A stretch of DNA of 64,000 nt, from the NCBI GenBank assembly GCA_963580285.1, contig OY757016.1, forward strand, positions 42,795,124 to 42,859,123, read 5' to 3'. This document shows positions 1 to 11,706 of this stretch, piece by piece. The stretch comes from Lucinisca nassula (taxonomy: Eukaryota > Mollusca > Bivalvia > Lucinida > Lucinidae). The number at the start of each line of letters is the position of its first letter. Position 1 is the stretch's first letter. Position numbers and translations under genes: made by a program. Under the pieces are notes generated by a model. That model worked only from the letters and a program-made list of their open reading frames with translations. It was not told the DNA's origin and searched no databases.

Positions 1-505
1 GGAGCGTTTTTTGGTCCCAGGGCTATAATTTAAACAATCTTGCTAGAAGTCGACTTGATGAAGCTTCATACCAAATGTCAAAGATCTGGGCCTTTTGGTA
101 TCAGACAAGAAGAATTTTGAAGGTTTTGCCTATATAAGCCTATGAAAAACCAGTGGGCCCTGGCATTAGGCCGTTTTTGGCCACAGGGCTATAATTTGAA
201 CAATCGTGGTAGAGCTTCGCTAGGAGCAGCTTCATACCAAAAATCAAAGACCTGGGCCTTCTGGTTTCAAACGAGAAGATTTTTCAAAGTTTTCTCTTAT
301 TTTCCCCTTTTTGTTGCCATGGCTACCAGAGTTGGCATGGAATTAAATTCTTTGATCTACTTTGAGAGCGGGCCACCAAAGGATTATGTCTGCCACGTTT
401 TGTTCAAATCTGTTCAATGGTTTAGGAGGAGAAGTTATTTAAAGAAATTGTGAACGGCCGGACAGATGGACGGACGACGACGGACGGCGACCGATCACTA
501 AACAA
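1..505. repeat. Tandem repeat, two ~130-bp units, ending in GGACGGACGACG-type sequence
   Basis: Two diverged units are visible (about 20-130 and 180-300). Each runs from AGGGCTATAATTT through CTTCATACCAAA and TCAAAGA to AGAAGA and AAGGTTTT or AAAGTTTT. The block closes with a GGACAGATGGACGGACGACG stretch, the same kind of 3' end seen on other repeat elements in this window. Short open frames here have no protein signature. The left edge is cut by the window. Confidence 0.7.
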
Positions 506-668
506 GGCGTAGTAACGCAACAGAAGGGCGCATTAAGCGAATCAAAAGGTATTGTAACACTAAAGAAGGGTGTAGTAACGCAAAAAAGGCGTTGTAACGC
601 AAAAAAGGTGAAATAATGCGAAACAAAAGGCGCAGTAACGCTAATCAGAAGGCGTAGCAACGCGAAAA
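504..668 (+). repeat. GCGTARTAACGC 12-mer array, copy 1
   Basis: About nine degenerate repeats of a 12-mer (GCGTAGTAACGC and variants) are separated by A-rich 4-7 base spacers. GCGT and ACGC at the ends of the 12-mer are reverse complements, so each unit could form a small 4-bp hairpin. Confidence 0.75.
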
Positions 669-860
669 AATAGCTTCAGAAAATGTGGCAATTCTTCCGA
701 TCAAAAGCTAAAAGGGCATTCAGAAGATTCTACAAATGCATGTGCACTAGAAAAAACAAAAACAACAACCAAAAAAAAGAAAAAAAAAAAAAAAAAAAAA
801 AAAAACCATCATCTCGTAATCAACTATATTGCTGCTGATACCAGCAAGACATCTGTGTGA
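669..860. other. Unassigned spacer with poly-A run
   Basis: I see no gene or clear element. A run of about 28 A residues (roughly 778-805) is the only structure. Confidence 0.5.
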
Positions 861-1811
861 TTTGCATAAAGTATGTGGTCAAAGAGTAATCACGAGGTTT
901 TACTGTCAGGGAAGACAACTTATATACTATATCATTCAAAGTTCTGGTTATTTCTCATGATGTCTTTTAAACCTGATATACAATTTTACCATATACCAGC
1001 AACATATCTCAAAAGGTGTTGGAGTTAAATTGCGATTACAGAGGTAATTGTTTGGGGAGATAACTAAAATACCATGGCAAACGAAGTTGTGATTCTTGCT
1101 CATGAATCACCTTTTTAACCTCGTGTGCAATTTATCAAGTACCATCATTTATTATATACCCAGACAATTTCCCATCATATATATCTCAAAGGGTGTTGAA
1201 GTTATTGCGATTGCAAAGTTATTTTGTTATGGGTGTTAACTAAAACCATGGCATGCAGAGTTGTTGTTTATTCTTATGACACGACCTCTTAACCTTGTGT
1301 ACTATTGTGCCAAGTACCTTCAACATATCTGAAAGGGTATTTGAGTTATGGAGATCAAAATGTTATATTGTCAATAGCTAAAATATCAGTGCACCCAGAG
1401 TAGTGGTTCTTGCTCATGACATGTCTTATGTACTTCATATACAACTAAACCTACTACCACCAATATTAATACATCTGAAAATGTGCTGGAGTGATTGTGA
1501 TGACAAGGTTAAATTGTCAGTGGAGACCTTGTGTACTATTGTATCAAGTCCCATCAATATATCACAAAGGTTATTGGAGTTATTGTGATCACAAGGGAGA
1601 AAACGAAAATACCAAGGCATCCCGAGCTGCGATTCTTGCTTATGGCATGTCTTCTAGACCACAGGTACATCTGTACTTAGTTCCATCAATATGTCTCAAA
1701 GGGTATTGGAGTGATGGCGATCACAAAGTTGTGTCTACGGACGGAGGGACAGCTAGACGGACGGACGCTAGGCTGATCATTATATCCCCTGAACCTATTC
1801 GTTCGGGGGAT
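860..1811 (+). repeat. Degenerate ~145-175-bp tandem repeat ending in a hairpin
   Basis: Five or six diverged units are anchored by (T/C)TGGAGTTATTGCGATCACA-like segments near 1018, 1195, 1341, 1485, 1573 and 1707. Between them recur CCATCAATATATC and GTTGTGATTCTTGCT. The block ends with GGACGGACGCTAGG and then a hairpin, ATCCCCTGAAC...GTTCGGGGGAT (1784-1811), followed by A residues. This is the same architecture (tandem core, GGACGGAC stretch, terminal hairpin, A-run) as the AGCTAAAA-ended elements. Open frames inside it are incidental. Confidence 0.65.
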
Positions 1812-2062
1812 AAAAAGGCGTAGTAACGCAGAAGAAAGGAGGCGTAGTAACGCCAATAAAAAGACGTAGTAACGCGAATCTAAAGGCGCCTTTTTGCGTA
1901 ATAACGCGAATAAAAAGGAAAGTACCGCGAACCAAAAGGCGTAGTAACGCGAACGAAAATGCGTTACTACGCCTTTCTTTTGCGTTACTATACCTTTTGA
2001 TTCGCGTTACTACGCCTTTTGATTCGCGTAACTACGCATTGCTTTTGCGTTACTATGCCTTT
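1812..2062. repeat. GCGTARTAACGC array, copy 2, with internal orientation switch
   Basis: The left half reads GCGTAGTAACGC and the right half reads GCGTTACTACGC. Orientation flips at about 1951-1960, between perfect units at 1939-1950 and 1961-1972. The right half stops abruptly where the next element begins, and the same orientation resumes at about 7907. Confidence 0.75.
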
Positions 2063-2322
2063 TTAGCTCACCTTAGCCGAAGGCTCAGGGTTGAGCTTAT
2101 AGTACGGCAAGGGTCTGTTGTCTCTCTGTCTGTCATTTTTAATAATCTCCTCTGAAACCACTGGGGCGGTTGAAGTCAAATTTCACTAAGGGCATTCATG
2201 GGATGGGGGACCAGAAGTTTGTTCGCGGGATCAAGGTCACATGACAAAGATGGCGGTCATGCCCTTATAAGGAAAAACACTTCAAAATCTTTTTCTCCGG
2301 AACCAGTTGGCCGATTGTCAGA

Positions 2323-3626
2323 AGACTTCGTAATTTTGTCAGACAGACAACATGCATTTAGGAAAAGGCACAGTTGTGAAACTCAGCTAAGCACAGTTAT
2401 TAATGACTGAGCAAAAATCTTGGACAAAGGGGGGCAGGTGGACACATTTATTCTGGACTTCGAGAAGGCTTTTGACACCCCTCCTCATGAACTACTTAAA
2501 TCTAAGTTATTTGGTTATGGAATTGGGGGAAAGACCCTCAAATGGATAGATTTCTTTCTTTGCTACAGAAAACAGCGGGTTGTTGTTAATGGTGAATCTT
2601 CGGAGTGGGCTCCAGTTTTGTCTGGAGTCCCGCAAGGGACCGTTCTTGGTCCACTTTTGTTCTCCCTGTACACCAATGGTATTTCCACTGACATTGACTC
2701 AGAAATAAGACTGTTCGCAGATGACTGTGTTTGTTACCCGGAAATTAGAGATTCAGATGACTCATTGAAACTTCAGGCTGACATAGATAGATTTGGATGT
2801 TGGGCACGTAAATGGGGCATGATATTTCAGCCAGTTAAATGCAATATTATGCAGATAACTAGGATGAGATCTAATAAAGTTGAGGCTTCTTACACCTTAG
2901 AGGGAACGGTCCTCGAGAATGTGGACTCCATTAAATACCTTGGAGTGACAATCTCACACAACTTGAGATGGAATACTCATATTAGCAACATGTGTACTAA
3001 GGCAAATAGAACGCTTGGTTTCCTGAGGCGAAATCTTCATCAGTGCCCTCAGGATGTAAAAGAGGCAGCATATAGAGGTCTTGTTCGCCCAATCTTGGAA
3101 TATGGTAGTTGTATCTGGGACCCCAGTGGAGTGGTCCTTAACGATGAAATTGAGAAAGTTCAGAATAGGGCTGCTAGATTTGTAACAGGCAATTACTGCT
3201 TTGAAACTAGGAGGCTGGGAGCATGACTGGAATACTTGGAAAATTAAAATGGGAGTCTCTCAAGAAAAGGAGAAAAGACAGTAGGCTAATCCTTTTAAAC
3301 AAAGGTCTAAAGGGTGCTGCCAGCATTCCAACAGATGACCTTGTTCCCCCAGCTAGACACTGTAGAAATCACCATTCGTTGGCGTTTCAGACCCTTAGCG
3401 CAAGAACTGACATTTATAAAGAGTCGTTCTTCCCCAGAACCATTAGAGATTGGAATGCCCTTCCCGATTCGATTATTTCGACAGCTGAAGGTGCTGATGA
3501 TTGTGTAGCTAAATTTACCTCTTTGGTTAGAGCTAAGGACTAACTTCCCACATCACAGGTCCTGGTGTATGAATGTCATTTGACGTGTCACCAGTAACAA
3601 TTCTGATTCTGATTCTGATTCTGAAT
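2323..3626 (+). mobile_element. CR1-like LINE, 5'-truncated
   Basis: The element keeps the C-terminal half of a reverse transcriptase ORF, a short 3' UTR, and a 3' tail of four ATTCTG hexamers (about 3600-3626). A short-repeat tail of this kind, rather than poly-A, is typical of the CR1 group. The 5' end is truncated within the RT domain at about 2323, where host-repeat sequence (CCGATTGTC) stops. Host repeat resumes after the tail. I could not make out a target duplication. Confidence 0.8.
2327..3543 (+). pseudogene. CR1-like reverse transcriptase fragment, broken by a stop and a frameshift
   Basis: The product would be the RT domain and C-terminal tail of a non-LTR retrotransposon polyprotein. 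Visible in order are a QHAFRK-SCETQL block (from 2345), DFEKAFD, GVPQGTVLGPLLFSLY (about 2625-2670), the catalytic FADDC (about 2716-2730), KYLGV and the C-terminal SFFPRTIRDWNALP (about 3421-3465). Two lesions disable it: a TGA at 2408-2410, where the family usually has Trp, and a frame change at about 3208-3222, where AGGAGGCT looks inserted just before GGGAGCATG. No endonuclease domain remains. It is a dead 5'-truncated copy. Confidence 0.85.
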
Positions 3627-5276
3627 AGTATTTGAGACTCCAGCCAATCATAGTTGGTTCAATGATGAGCCCTGGATGATCTTGATATATTTTACGCCAA
3701 GATAAAATTTGGTCGCAAAGGCTTTTGTATGGGAAAAAAGGTAAAACCAGATGTTATTTTTTTTTTCAGAAACTAATGCAGCCTTTGAACTGAAAATTTT
3801 AGATGCAGTGAGCAGAATGGGTAAAAGAAATTATATGAGTCTTCACGGTCAATTTCAGTTCATTGACCTTGATGCAAGGTCACCCAGATATGAAAACTAA
3901 AAATTGTTTTTCTCAGAAACCACCGGACCATTTGTAACTAAATATTATATGAAAGCTTTCAGGAACAAGGAAATGTAAATGACTTAATATGAGTTTTGTC
4001 ACATAACCAATATTGCTGCTTCCCCATACAAGGTAAAGGCCCTTTTAAAATCCTGTCCGTCGATTGTCATGGAATTTGGTATGTAGAATTGGGAACAATA
4101 GCCATTAATAGTTTATTCAAATTACGACCTCTGGATGACCTTGACATATTTCAGGCCATGGTCAACTTTGATGGCATAGGCTTTTGTATGAAAAAAGTCA
4201 AAATCATGTATTTTTGGAAACTATGATAGTGTCATCTGAAAATTTGTAAATGCAGTAAGCGAAATCTGCAAATGAATCAAATGAGTTTTCATTCAAGGTC
4301 AAGTTCATTCCATGACCTTGTCCAAGTTCATTCAGATATGAATTGTTTTGCTCAGAAACCACCAGGCCATTTGTAACTAATTTTCATATGAGGTTTTTGG
4401 AACAAGGGAATGAAAATTAATTAATATCAGGTTGGTCACATGACCTTTGTGGTTGTCATGCCCATATATGCTAATAACACTTCAAAACTTTTTTCTCCAA
4501 AGCCAATGGTCCGATTGCTTTGAAACTTAGTATGTAGCATTGGAGTCTCAGACTCATCATAAGCTATTTAGATAGTGACTCTTACTTGACTTTGACCCAA
4601 ATTACCTCAAAGTCAGAATTGGTTGCATATGCATTTTATATAGCGAAAAGTGGTTATTGTTTACTGTTTTTGAAACTTTTATTCCATGTGAACTTAAAAT
4701 TTGTACATGCAATCAGCTTAATGTGTTAATGAAGCACCATGAGTATCAAAGACCAAGGTCACTGATTGGCCTTGTACCAAGGTCACTCTGGTATCAAAAT
4801 TAAAACTTTATATTCATTAACAAATGCTGGACAAACTGAAGTCAAATTTCACATGAAGCTTTTATGTAAGAAATTAATAATTTGTTTAAACGGTCCAGGT
4901 TCACTGACCAAGATGGCAGTCATGAACATATATGCCAAAAAATCTTCATTTTGTTTCTCTGCAACCAGTAGGCCTATTGCCTTGAAACCTGAATATCGCC
5001 TTGGGGACTTCCAATTTATTTGAAAGATGCATTTTAGTTGATACACCAAGGACAAATTTTGTTACTTGTGCTTTTGTAAGGGAAAATGTGGAAATTGATA
5101 ATTTTCAGATACTATTATTGCCTGTGAACTTGCATGGTACAAGAAATCAGCTTAATGTATCATGAAGCCGCCTGAGTACCAAAGGTCAGTGATACTGTAC
5201 TCAATGACCTAGGTCCAGGGCCACTTAGATATAAAAGAAATAAATAAAAATAATGTAAAAGCTGCTTGGCAAATTT

Positions 5277-7728
5277 AAGAATTTAAAGTAGAAGTCAAAC
5301 AAAGATCAGGAATCGATACAATTAACTTACTCCACCCATCAAAGACACCAAAGGAAAGAAACACAAACATTAAGCGACCAGACCATAATGGAAACCTAAA
5401 CAAAGGAAGGCCATAAGGACAGTTACTTTCCCACAAAATGGCCATATGGCCATCCAAAATAAAAAAGACACAAGTGATACACACAGTAAGTAACAAACAA
5501 CACCATAAATAAACCGCCACAGAAGAACCGCCTTGGAACGGTCAGTTGAATGATTTCCACTTGGGGGTTTAAATCGATTTTACGTGGCCACAATCCTCGC
5601 CCTTACTTCCGTCGCGATTTAGACAAATAATTTGTTCAGTCCACAAAAATCAAAGAACCACAGAGGTGAGACAACGGTGAGGACTCGACAGCAAGAAACC
5701 ACTGAAATGCTTGAGCAAAAGAAAACCAACCGTTAGACTCCGACGGGCCCGACCAAAGACAGAGCATCAGGCACCAACCAACATTACCTTGAATTAGATC
5801 TCTCTAATTCTCAATAAGCCTTTACGTTGGAGCCGTCATAGAATCTGAGGCTTGACCCACCGGCGTGCAACCAAAGAGGGAAGCAAAGCCGCCAACCGTG
5901 ACCGGGCCAACCACCACGCATGCAGCCCACCGCACAACATCCATGTTGTACCCAATGTTTTTATATCGAAGAATGATTTTACGAAATTGGGCGCCGAAGT
6001 CATTGCGGTTATATATATTTCCCCGAACCCACACACCAAGTCACCATAAAATTCGGGTTCCGATAGACCTTGCTGCAGAAGAGACTCAAGCCCAACATTG
6101 AACCCCGAAACCAAACCAGAACGGCGCCAACAAAACCTTGAAAAGGCTTCGCGCAGCCCACGGCACCGACAACCCCGATCAAGGAGCCCAGCCTTTAATA
6201 ATTTATTACGAGTGTTGAAGTCAGTTACATGACTACAAACTCAAGCAAATCGAATTAATTGCGAAACACAAACGTCACAGGATGGAGCACGAGGAACATC
6301 ACCTTCCAAAAAAGGAAAATTTACAATCTCAAAATCAAAGTCATCGCGTTAATCATAAATTCCGCACAAAACAAATCCATCTACAATAGATAGATGTAAA
6401 TCCAAAAACGGGGCCTCGGTATCAGAAGAATTTGCTTTATTTAACAATACAAGAACAGATCAGCCACAAGAGGTGCGCAATTCGCACCCATCGGAATACC
6501 CACAATTTGTCTAAATAACCTAGCACCGAATCTAATACAAATATTGCCAAGCAGAAAGGCGAGGGCACCACACACCCTCTGACATGACCAAAGTGCACAG
6601 CCCTTATGCTCTTTAGAAGTGAAAAATGCATTTCTGACATTACATGCAAGATAGCGAGAATCTTCTCTGTGAAAAGCCCATTCAATTAAATCATTAAGCT
6701 TTTCTTTTATAAGATTATGAGGAAGTGTAGTGTAAAGAGTGGAAAAATTGTAAGTAGACAGACTTGAAGCACGAAAATGTCTGGATTTCAATTTATTTAA
6801 TACCTCATTCGAATTTATTATAGACCAAAACAGATTTCTTCCTGATCTTTCAAAGACTTTATCACAATATTTAATCACATGCGTTTTTATAGCAGTAAGA
6901 CAGGAAGTTAATAATTTAGAAAGTTCAGTGGTAGTGCAAGAGCTAGAATTTGCAATAAACCGTGCTTTGTAAGGTCTTTTTTGAAGTTTTGGTAACCAGT
7001 ATAGCGTAGGAAGCCTGTCTTGGCCTTCGTTAACACACCGCAAACTTGGTGGCTGAATGACAAACATGTTTATCTACTATAGCTCTCTCTTCAGCTAAAG
7101 GCTGAAGTTCATAGGCCTTAGTACCGCCAAGCTCCTGCTTAAGTGTGTTAACACAGTGGAGCCGTAACACAACGACGACGTTGGTAGCGGCCTTGTCTGC
7201 AGGGGCCAAAACAAACTTCTCATGAAATTCTTGAATACCTAGTTTAAGATGACGTAAAGACGTCTTGGGCTTAGGAGGTAATAAGTTAGTGTTTTGAGAA
7301 TAGAAAGAAATGCGTTTATTCACTAGTTTAAAAATGCTAAGTTTCCAGTCCTTAAGGGCTTTATGCTCAACATACTCTCGCTTACACCATCGATTACCAA
7401 ATTCATTCAAGGAAGTAGCGATTTCATCTCTACATTTACTGAAATCAATTTTAGAAGGAAACCGATATTTCGGTCCTTTAGAAATTATATTCCTTATCCT
7501 AGAATCAGGAATAATTTTCAAATTGCCAGTAATTACATGACCAGCAGCAGGATAGCAATACTTTGAGTTTTTACAATCACATGAATCAAGAGTATTAGTA
7601 TCAATATCAAGATCAGAAACAAGTTTATTGAAATTAAAAATGATAGATCTAACAGGTTTGTTATATTTATAGCAAATTATAGGTGTTTCATTATTTTGAA
7701 AATAAGCAGGAATGGAAGAAAGCAAAGC
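5277..7728 (-). mobile_element. Penelope-like element (PLE), longest copy, 5'-truncated
   Basis: The element is inserted in the ~450-bp repeat and flanked by CAAATTT on both sides (5270-5276 and 7729-7735), a likely 7-bp target duplication. In element orientation it has the RT coding region (7728 to 5822), then about 540 bp of 3' non-coding DNA ending CTTCTACTTT at the 5277 side. The same 3' region recurs in at least nine other places in this window, making PLE tails one of its commonest repeats. The 5' end is truncated inside the ORF. Confidence 0.85.
5822..7728 (-). pseudogene. PLE reverse transcriptase, frameshifted, active-site region deleted
   Basis: The N-terminal PLE block includes ITGNLKIIPDSRIRNIISKG and KYRFP. 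After a frame change at about 7030-7067 the RT core follows, with LYWLPKLQKRPYKARFIAN, FSTLYTTLPHNLIKEKL and GIPMGANCAPLVADLFLYC (ending about 6441). Coding similarity resumes directly as NKANSSDTEAPFLDLHLS (about 6390-6435), so the stretch that should carry the YxDD catalytic motif is missing. The C-terminal part continues through FNVGLESLLQQGLSEPEFYGD in several frames to a stop at 5822. No GIY-YIG endonuclease follows the RT. Catalysis is impossible. Confidence 0.8.
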
Positions 7729-7906
7729 CAAATTTCATATGAAGCCTTTATGAGTTGGAGGAGCAAAAGTTAGTTTGAATGGTTTCGGTCAGCTGACCAA
7801 CATGGAAGTCATGGTAAAACTCTTCAAAATCTTCTTCTCAGAAACCAGATGGCTCAGCATACACTCAGCACTCAGGTGAGCGATTCAGGACCATTTGTCC
7901 GATGGT

Positions 7907-8185
7907 TTCGCGTAACTACACCTTTTGATTCGTGTTACCACGCCTTTTGGTTCGCGTTAATACGCTTTTCTTTTTGGGTTATTACGCCTTTTTCGAGTTA
8001 CTGTGCCTTTTGATTGGTGTTACTACGCCTTTTGATTCGCGTTACTACGCCTTTCTGTTGCGTTACTACGCCTTTTTCGGCGTAAGTACGCCCTTTTTCG
8101 CTTTACTACGCCTTTTGATTCGCATTGCTATGTCTTTTGATTAGCGTGACTACGCCTTTCTTTTTGCGTTACTGCGCCTCTTTCG
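7907..8185 (+). repeat. GCGTTACTACGC array, continuation of copy 2
   Basis: About twelve units sit in the same orientation as the right half of the 1812-2062 array. The spacers are CTTTT(G/T)ATTC-like. The 2063-7906 element separates the two halves. Confidence 0.75.
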
Positions 8186-9265
8186 CGTCTTAAATTTGCA
8201 CGTCCATTTGACGTTTTGGAGGAAAGACCTGCAACACGAAGAAGAAGAGTATGATTTTCTTGACAATACAGTTCTACTTTTATGACATTTTTGCATCTGT
8301 AGATCAAGGACAATATACCTTTTGCATTCAAATGAAAACAAGATGGCGACTGATTTTCAAACTAAATTACGCCTCCTGAAATTCATGCTCTGACTGAAAC
8401 TATTTTCGTAAGAAATCAGAAGGGCTGAATTTGACAATTCAAAGGTAAAACATAAATGAAAATGTAATCAACACTTTATTAATTTATTTATTATTATTTT
8501 TTTTATTGATTACGGAGAACTAATACACACGTGTTCTAAGGCTTTCGTGTAAAAAACTAACTCGTTGTCTCTCGCTCATCCGTTTTTTTTCACTCGGAAG
8601 CCAAAGAACGCTTGTGAATCACCCATTAGGAAAACATGTCCGTAAGAACATGGTGTCAGAAAATGATAAATATTAGGTAAAAATGATAGCATCTTTATTA
8701 TTTCTGCTTTCAACATAGATTGTGGGTGCTCGTTAGAACCGCCTCAATGAGGCGGTTCTAACGAGTACCCACAGTCTATGTTTTAGGGCAAAAATAAGGC
8801 AGGTAATGTATATCCCCGTAAACCCCACTTTTCTCTATATAAAGTGGGGTTTAGGGGGGTCTTCGTTTCATGGACGTGTTTTCGTGATGGTTATCGATAA
8901 AAAAAACTGTATATTGTAATTACAATACTATGTTTAGTGGCGTCACATCGTGCAGTCACGTCAACCTGTTAGACGGCGTACATGATGTATTCAACCAGTG
9001 TCTGTCACAAAAATAGGAATAATTAATTTTTGTTTGATAACCGGGGCAAATATGAAAATTTCTATCCTAGGGATTTCATTATCTGAGGTGCGAGGAAATG
9101 TTATCTTTAGTGCTTATGGAAAAGGTTTTCTTCGGTAGAAGATTGCAACAGTATTTGTCTATAACACTGGCAGCATTGATGTGTCTTTTGTGTTTCAATA
9201 TAGGCGAAAAATAGTTCTGAACCAGGCCTTATACCTTAAATTCTAGTACATCAAGCAAACACATA
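8186..9265. other. Unassigned DNA around one hpMITE
   Basis: Apart from the hpMITE at 8681-8889 I see no gene, exon-like frame with splice sites, or recognised element. The sequence is AT-rich with short homopolymers. Confidence 0.5.
8681..8889 (+). mobile_element. hpMITE, 5'-truncated
   Basis: The central hairpin is complete (AACCGCCTC-AAT-GAGGCGGTT, arms extending to ATAGATTGTGGGT). It is followed by the second small hairpin (CCCCAC...GTGGGG around a TATATAAAG) and the terminus GTGTTTTCGTGATG. The left terminal repeat is missing. Confidence 0.8.
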
Positions 9266-9509
9266 CATTATGTTAATACATTGTAAACTTTACCGCCCCA
9301 AAAAAACGAAGATGTAAAGAAGAAAACGTGATATTTTTCTTAATTTCTGCTCAAAATATAGATTGTGGGTTCATGTTAGTAACGAGTACCCACAATCTTT
9401 ATTTCAGAGCAGAACTAATAGAAATAAGGTATACGCCTGTAAACCCCTGTTTTACTTTATAAAAGTGGGGCTCAACGGGTCAGAATTATATAGGTGTGTT
9501 TTCGTGATG
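9266..9509 (+). mobile_element. hpMITE with shortened hairpin
   Basis: Both ends are recognisable (CATTATG...GTGTTTTCGTGATG). The GC-rich tip of the central hairpin is lost, leaving ATAGATTGTGGGT...GTACCCACAATCT. Confidence 0.75.
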
Positions 9510-9593
9510 GCTGAAAATACCTTCTATCTGCACGGATAAAAATCGAAACATACGAAAGCCTAGTAGGCTCCAGTTAGAGAAAATAAAATACTG

Positions 9594-9755
9594 TTAACGC
9601 GTAGTAACGCGAAACAAAAGGCTTATTAACGCAAAAAGGCGTCGTAATGCGGAAAAATGCGTAGTTACGCGAAAAAGGGCGTAGTTACACAGAAGGCATA
9701 GTAACGCCAAAAAGGCATAATTACGCAAAAAGAAAAGCGTAATAACGCATAAGCT
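9594..9755 (+). repeat. GCGTARTAACGC array, copy 4
   Basis: About nine units in the GCGTAGTAACGC orientation (with GCGTAATAACGC and GCGTAGTTACGC variants). The array abuts the 3' end of transposon copy A. Confidence 0.7.
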
Positions 9756-10279
9756 GTTTTGCTTTAACAGAGATGGAATATGTATCAGTTTTGGTCAAAA
9801 TGACTTTAATAAGGTCTTAACAGTTCAATGGTATTAACCCCAAATACCACAGGACTGATGCAATACGGGCATAACAACCAACCACTCTAGCCCCTGATTT
9901 GCATGTGCATAACAAGCCAGAGTTAAACCTGTGCTGTACCTCATCCATAAATTATAGGTTCTGCTGCTGGTATGGCTTGAACGTATTTGGGATTTGAGAA
10001 CTCTTTCTTGGGTTCGTTGTTGACCATAAAATCATATTCACCAGTATCAATCGGTTTCATGTTCTTCGGAATATGACTTGGCCTGGCGAATTTGGTACAC
10101 CACCATCGTCAGATCTCTTAATTTTGGTTCATTGAGTTGTGGAAAGTCTGGCATTGCATCCATGGTCTTCCAAACAGTGCGCTTTTATCCAACTTATTGT
10201 CTAACACCTTTTCCTGTTGTTTATTTGGTAACTTTGCGTCTGGCTATCACAGCATCTGATTCCAAAACTTGTCACCAAA

Positions 10280-10590
10280 GTGCCCCCGCCCATAGGGGCT
10301 TGAAGAAATATATGGGCTGCATGATGCTTCCACGCAGAACTGAATCCGGCCCGCACACTAGTACTGGTAAACCGCTTAGAGGATCTAAGCCTGTCCAGGA
10401 ACCGCGGTGCGAGGCGGATGGTCCATGCTAATAAACCCTATTGGTTGCATTGGGCGACAGGGCTTGAGATGTCATTTCATCTCAATGTCGGGTAAAAGTC
10501 CCACAAAATTGGAAGCAACGTCTCCAAAATGACCTTTACAGTGTTGACGGGGACGTTAAACCTCAAATCAAACAAACAAACAAATGTGAA
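10280..10590 (+). mobile_element. SINE-A inside transposon copy A
   Basis: The copy is complete, from GCCCCCGCCCATAGGGGCTTG to the ACAAACAAACAAACAAA tail. Inside are the GTACTGGTAAACCGCTTA core and a GGGGACGTTAAACCTCAAAT 3' end. About 20 bp of host present in copy B is missing at the junction, so insertion was accompanied by a small deletion. Confidence 0.8.
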
Positions 10591-10726
10591 CATACAATTC
10601 GCACATAATTGCCAGCAAACGGGATTCGAGAGTTGGATATGTACATTGCTTAAAGCTTTCCATTGCTTTATCTGCCCATTTGCTAACTCCAAAACCCATC
10701 TCACTTTATTGACAAAATAGAAAGAG

Positions 10727-11706
10727 GCAATGATCAGGAATCGATACAATTAACCCACAGCTCCCATCAGAGACACCAACGGAAGAAACACGAACATGAA
10801 GCAACAGACCCCAACGGAGACACCAAACGGACAGCCACTTTCCACAAAATGACCAAAAGGCCATCCAAAATAAAATAACACAAGCGACACAAACACCCAA
10901 AGACAAACCATAACAAAAATAAACCGCAACAGAAGAACCGCCCTGGAAAGGCCAGCTGTTACGAATTCCACCCTACGACCCTAAATCGACCCTACGTGGC
11001 CACAATCCTCGCCCATACTTCCGTCGCGATTAAGACAAATAATTTGTCCAGGCCTCCTAACTCATCAGCGCAACATCTCTGTGAACACAAAAATCAAACA
11101 ACCACAAGGACTAAACAACGGCGAGGACCCGACAGCAAGAAACAACAAATATGCTGGAGCAAAAGAAAACCAACAGTTAGACTCCAACGGGCCCGACCAG
11201 AGACAGAGCACCAGGTACCAACCAACACAAGCCTTCACACTGGAACCGCCACAGAACCCGAGGCCCGACCCACCGGCGCGCAACCAAAGAGGGAAGCAAA
11301 GCCGCCAACCGTGACCAGGCCAACCACCACGCACGCAGTCCGCCGCACAAAACCCATGTTGTATCCAATCTTTCCATATCGAAGAATGATTTTACGAAAT
11401 TGGGTGCTGAAGTCATTGCGGTTATAAATTTTTCTAAATTTATATACTAAGTCACCATAAAATTCGGGTTCCGATAGACCTTGTTGCAGAAGATTTTTTA
11501 GGTCCAGTATTGAATTTTGAAATCAGAATGACGTCTATAAAATTTTGAAAAGGCTTTGCGTAGTTTATGGTGCCGATAATCCTGATTTAGTGTTTAGCCG
11601 TTAACAATTTATTACGAGCGTTGAAGTCAGATACATGAATACACATTAGTACTCTGGCAAATCGAATTAATTGTGAAATATAAACGCCACAGGATGGCGC
11701 ACCTGG
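10727..11706 (-). mobile_element. PLE, 5'-truncated, inside transposon copy A
   Basis: The copy holds the last third of the RT ORF (VKSFFDM and RRWVGP frames, about 11180-11706) plus the 3' region down to the TCGATTCCTGATCATTGCC end. Host sequence on the two sides joins into one continuous transposase segment when the PLE is removed, which fixes the boundaries to within a few bases. Confidence 0.8.

Larger units (their letters stand above)
2063..7906 (-). mobile_element. AGCTAAAA-ended tandem-repeat element (Helitron-like ends?), split by a LINE and a PLE
   Basis: Read on the minus strand, the element ends at 2063 with TGAGCC-TTC-GGCTAA, GGTGAG and CTAAAAA. Its other end near 7880-7906 carries the CAGGTGAGCGATTCAGG terminus also seen at about 27440. 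The core holds diverged ~450-bp units recognisable at about 2238, 4000, 4438, 4908 and 7795 (CTTCAAAATCTTTTTCTCC...CCGATTG, and TTTCACATGAAGC). It is broken by a CR1-like LINE (2323-3626) and a PLE (5277-7728); without them it is about 2.1 kb. It carries no coding capacity of its own. The hairpin followed by CTAA resembles a Helitron 3' end, but that class assignment is inference. Confidence 0.6.

Noticed and set aside
8720..8780. Rho-independent terminators or riboswitches at the GC-rich hairpins
   Set aside because: The hairpins are the conserved centre of a MITE found over a dozen times in a eukaryotic genome.
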